Of a DNA stretch of 64,000 nt, positions 62,045 through 64,000 are shown piece by piece. This DNA is from Perkinsus olseni (taxonomy: Eukaryota; Perkinsozoa; Perkinsida). Every line of letters begins with the position of its first letter. Position 1 is the stretch's first letter. Made by a program: the position numbers and the translations under genes. Location of the stretch: contig JABANN010000065.1 of the NCBI GenBank assembly GCA_013115125.1, forward strand, positions 1 through 64,000, written 5' to 3'. The notes beneath the pieces were generated by a model. It searched no databases, was not told the DNA's origin, and saw only the letters and a list, made by a program, of their open reading frames with translations.

Positions 62045-62194
62045 ATGCACAAGATGTCTACATTGCTAGCTGTCGTCGTACTTCTCTCGGCTATTCATCC
62101 CTGCCAGGGGCGATATGCTAACCTGGAGATAGGACCCTATGATATAGAGACCGCGTCACCGAGGAGAGCTGATACTGAGGACGATCGGGAATGA
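62045..62194 (+). CDS. Small predicted secreted peptide, 49 aa
   Basis: MHKMSTLLAVVVLLSAIHP is a signal peptide with a CQG just after it; the mature part is about 27 residues, acidic (EIGPYDIETASP, RADTEDDRE), ending in TGA followed by an A run. An in-frame ATG at 62030 adds five residues. It could instead be the first exon of a longer gene. Confidence 0.4.
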   Translation: MHKMSTLLAVVVLLSAIHPCQGRYANLEIGPYDIETASPRRADTEDDRE

Positions 62195-62480
62195 TAAAAA
62201 AAGCAGTTTATTGATTGTTAGAGATAATCGATCACGTGATCGATTTGTGGGAAGTCACCTTGTGCGATTTCGTTACGTACGATCTCTGGCTAAACTAACT
62301 CACTTCGCCGAGATCGGCGTTGATCACTACAACACTTACAAGATCGTTTCTGTCATCACCCTCGGCAGCAGGGCTTGCGTTCACGACCTGTGCTACCGTA
62401 GGGACTGCGATGGTGCTATGAAGTCGCATAGCTGAGCATTGCTCATGTCGCCCCCATAGGGAAGGAGTGTTTTCATTGGT
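62195..62480. other. Intergenic region
   Basis: About 285 bp upstream of the second CHD-type gene; nothing specific seen. Confidence 0.5.
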
Positions 62481-64000
62481 ATGATACTACGGGAGCGGCG
62501 GAAGCCCCCAGCAGCCGCGTCATCATCCAGCAACTCTGAGGAGGAGTACTGCATCGGTCTTGACGCACTCGAGCAGATGGACAAAGCTTTGGCGAATCTT
62601 GAAGAAGAGCAGGAGGAGCATGAGGAGGAGGATCGGCGGCGGCCCTCCAATGCAGAGGCACGTCCTCGGCGGGTGAGGGCGCCTTACACGCCTTGTTACT
62701 GCTGCTGCTACTGTAGTGTGTGCAGGCCCGGCAGCAGCAGAGCAGTAAGCCTATGAGCGCTGAGGCCACCAGCAGCAGTAGTCCTAGTAGCAGCATAACA
62801 CCTAGCCCATCCCCTTCATCACCATCATCATCACTATCGGATGAGAGCTCAGAAGAGGGCCCTGATCTCGAGGGAGCCACTATCGTTGCACGTACGATGC
62901 GAGACGACGAGTTGTGGTTATTGGTGAAGCCTAAGGATGAGGCGTAAGCCCTATCTGGCCATAGACGCTCCTCCTATCGTCCTATCCCTTGATAGGTGGA
63001 ATAAAGTGCTGTGGGCGCCCTATGAGGTTTGCTGCGAAGAGGACTCCGCCTTCAAGCAGAGGGTGGGTGTCCCAGCAGCAGTTGGGCTCGATCCGTACTC
63101 GTTGTTAGTATTCCAACTTCAAAAGGAAGTATCGTGAATCGGAGGGGCCACATGCTGTGGACTTCGTACCCAATAGGAAGGACAGAAGTGAGCTCACCAG
63201 CATGCTAGTCGAATGCCCTTACTAGACATCAGGTACCAGTACTGGCAGCAGTGCCGATGCTCCTGCTCCTGCTCCTCCTGCTGCTGCCGCTGGGGCTATC
63301 ACTAGATCTACTAGAGCCTCCATGAGTGGATCAGCAGTGATTGATATGCCTCAGAAGGAGCTGCTGGAAGTGCTAGTCGAGCGTGGGGTCATCAATGAGG
63401 AATGGTAAGCCGAGAGCAGTAGCGGTGATGGGGATGGTACCGTCCTTACAGGCTGGCACCCGATCATTTACTGACCTTTAGTAAGGTGGGGGACTCGAAG
63501 GTTTGGTTGGTGCAATGGGGAGGTCTACCAGTCTCTGAGGCTACATGGGAAGATGAGTCCCCGACTGATGTGAGTGGGTGGCATCCTTAGGTTGAGCGTA
63601 AAAGATACAAAATAGGTTGAGCGAGAGTCGTATGTGTATCTTCTCAGACCCCTCAAGAGTTGATCGATGAGTGGAATAAGTGGAATGATGTAGGATTGAC
63701 TTGGGTCGCCCCCCTATCCTCCACCGTACCCCATGCCAGGCCGCACGCAAGCATCGATGGCAGAAAATAGCTGATGACTATATAGCGACGCATGGAGATG
63801 AGATAGAAGATAGAGAGGAGATAGCAGCATCCAAGAGGTCAGTCATAGTCTACAGCGATCACTACCACCACGATGATACTCAATTCTCGCGCGCCTGGAA
63901 ATTCAGAAGCACCGGGCCCCCTCTACTGAATCTCAGGAGCGCTTCCGGCATTGAATTTAGCGTGTTGAGGACGATTCTGAGAGCGCTCTTGTAGCTCAAG
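62481..64000 (+). CDS. N-terminal part of a second CHD-type protein, cut by the window end
   Basis: Exons with agreeing phases: 62481-62672, 62726-62923, 62949-63062, 63109-63187, 63233-63404, 63452-63569, 63648-63689, 63740-63837, and it continues. The start MILRERRKPPAAA leads into Glu-rich and Ser/Pro-rich disorder. Then PIVLSLDRWNKVLWAPYE, and a chromodomain-like unit: ELLEVLVERGVINEEW, LAPDHLLTFSKVGDSKVW, LVQWGGLPVSEATWEDE, followed by PQELIDEWNKWND and ARKHRWQKIADDY. These line up piece by piece with the CHD gene 20 kb upstream (GLIKEEW, QWMVKWKGL, ATWEEE, TELIDAWYELND). The helicase domain should lie beyond 64000. The exon edge at 62923/62949 leaves a 25-nt intron and is the weakest join. 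Confidence 0.75.

Overview
This window is nuclear DNA of an intron-rich unicellular eukaryote. The best guess is an alveolate of the Perkinsus type. That is inference from gene content: small secreted cysteine-rich proteins, a C-x8-C-x5-C-x3-H zinc-finger protein, a GH19 chitinase, an OPR-repeat organelle protein, and a flagellar gene implying a motile stage. No marker gene fixes the species. Introns are GT-AG, mostly about 34-170 nt. TAA, TAG and TGA all end genes, so the code looks standard. Many genes could be rebuilt exon by exon with every splice phase agreeing; those models are given with coordinates. Others are given only as spans.

Layout. 1-12.9 kb: the end of a tandem-repeat protein, then minus-strand genes for a DRC12-like flagellar coiled-coil protein, an unknown protein, a Cys/His 'HGG' zinc-repeat protein and a secreted Cys-rich protein; a plus-strand mRNA capping enzyme; two more minus-strand unknowns. 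13-20 kb: a 1052-aa disordered protein with an 18-residue repeat, a polar coding-like region that resists modelling, and a CCCH zinc-finger gene. 20-28 kb (plus): an unknown protein, a ShK-type/astacin metalloprotease, an unresolved gene and a coiled-coil gene. 28-37 kb (minus): a small Cys-containing gene, a GH19 chitinase with a one-base frameshift, a 712-aa OPR-like organelle RNA-binding protein and an SR-rich protein. 37-41 kb (plus): an intronless ABHD18-type hydrolase, 92 bp from the divergent SR gene, and a membrane protein. 41-55.5 kb: a CHD-type chromatin remodeller with a long C-terminal region including an HMG-box. 55.7-62.2 kb: an unknown gene, a secreted M14 carboxypeptidase, a small membrane protein and a small secreted protein. 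62.5-64 kb: the start of a second CHD-type paralogue running off the window.

The genes do not form an operon. Loose themes are chromatin and RNA work (two CHD-like genes, SR protein, capping enzyme, CCCH, OPR) and secreted hydrolases (astacin, M14 carboxypeptidase, chitinase).

The most unusual signals are two dispersed families lying largely inside introns. One is a short element whose core, GGGATCGAACC followed by GACCT, is the reverse complement of a tRNA T-arm; at least five verified introns consist of little else, which suggests tRNA-derived introner-like elements. The other is a short motif, GCGGAGCGAAG, found eight times. A near-complete tRNA-Leu-like sequence at 3.9-4.0 kb may be related to the first family.
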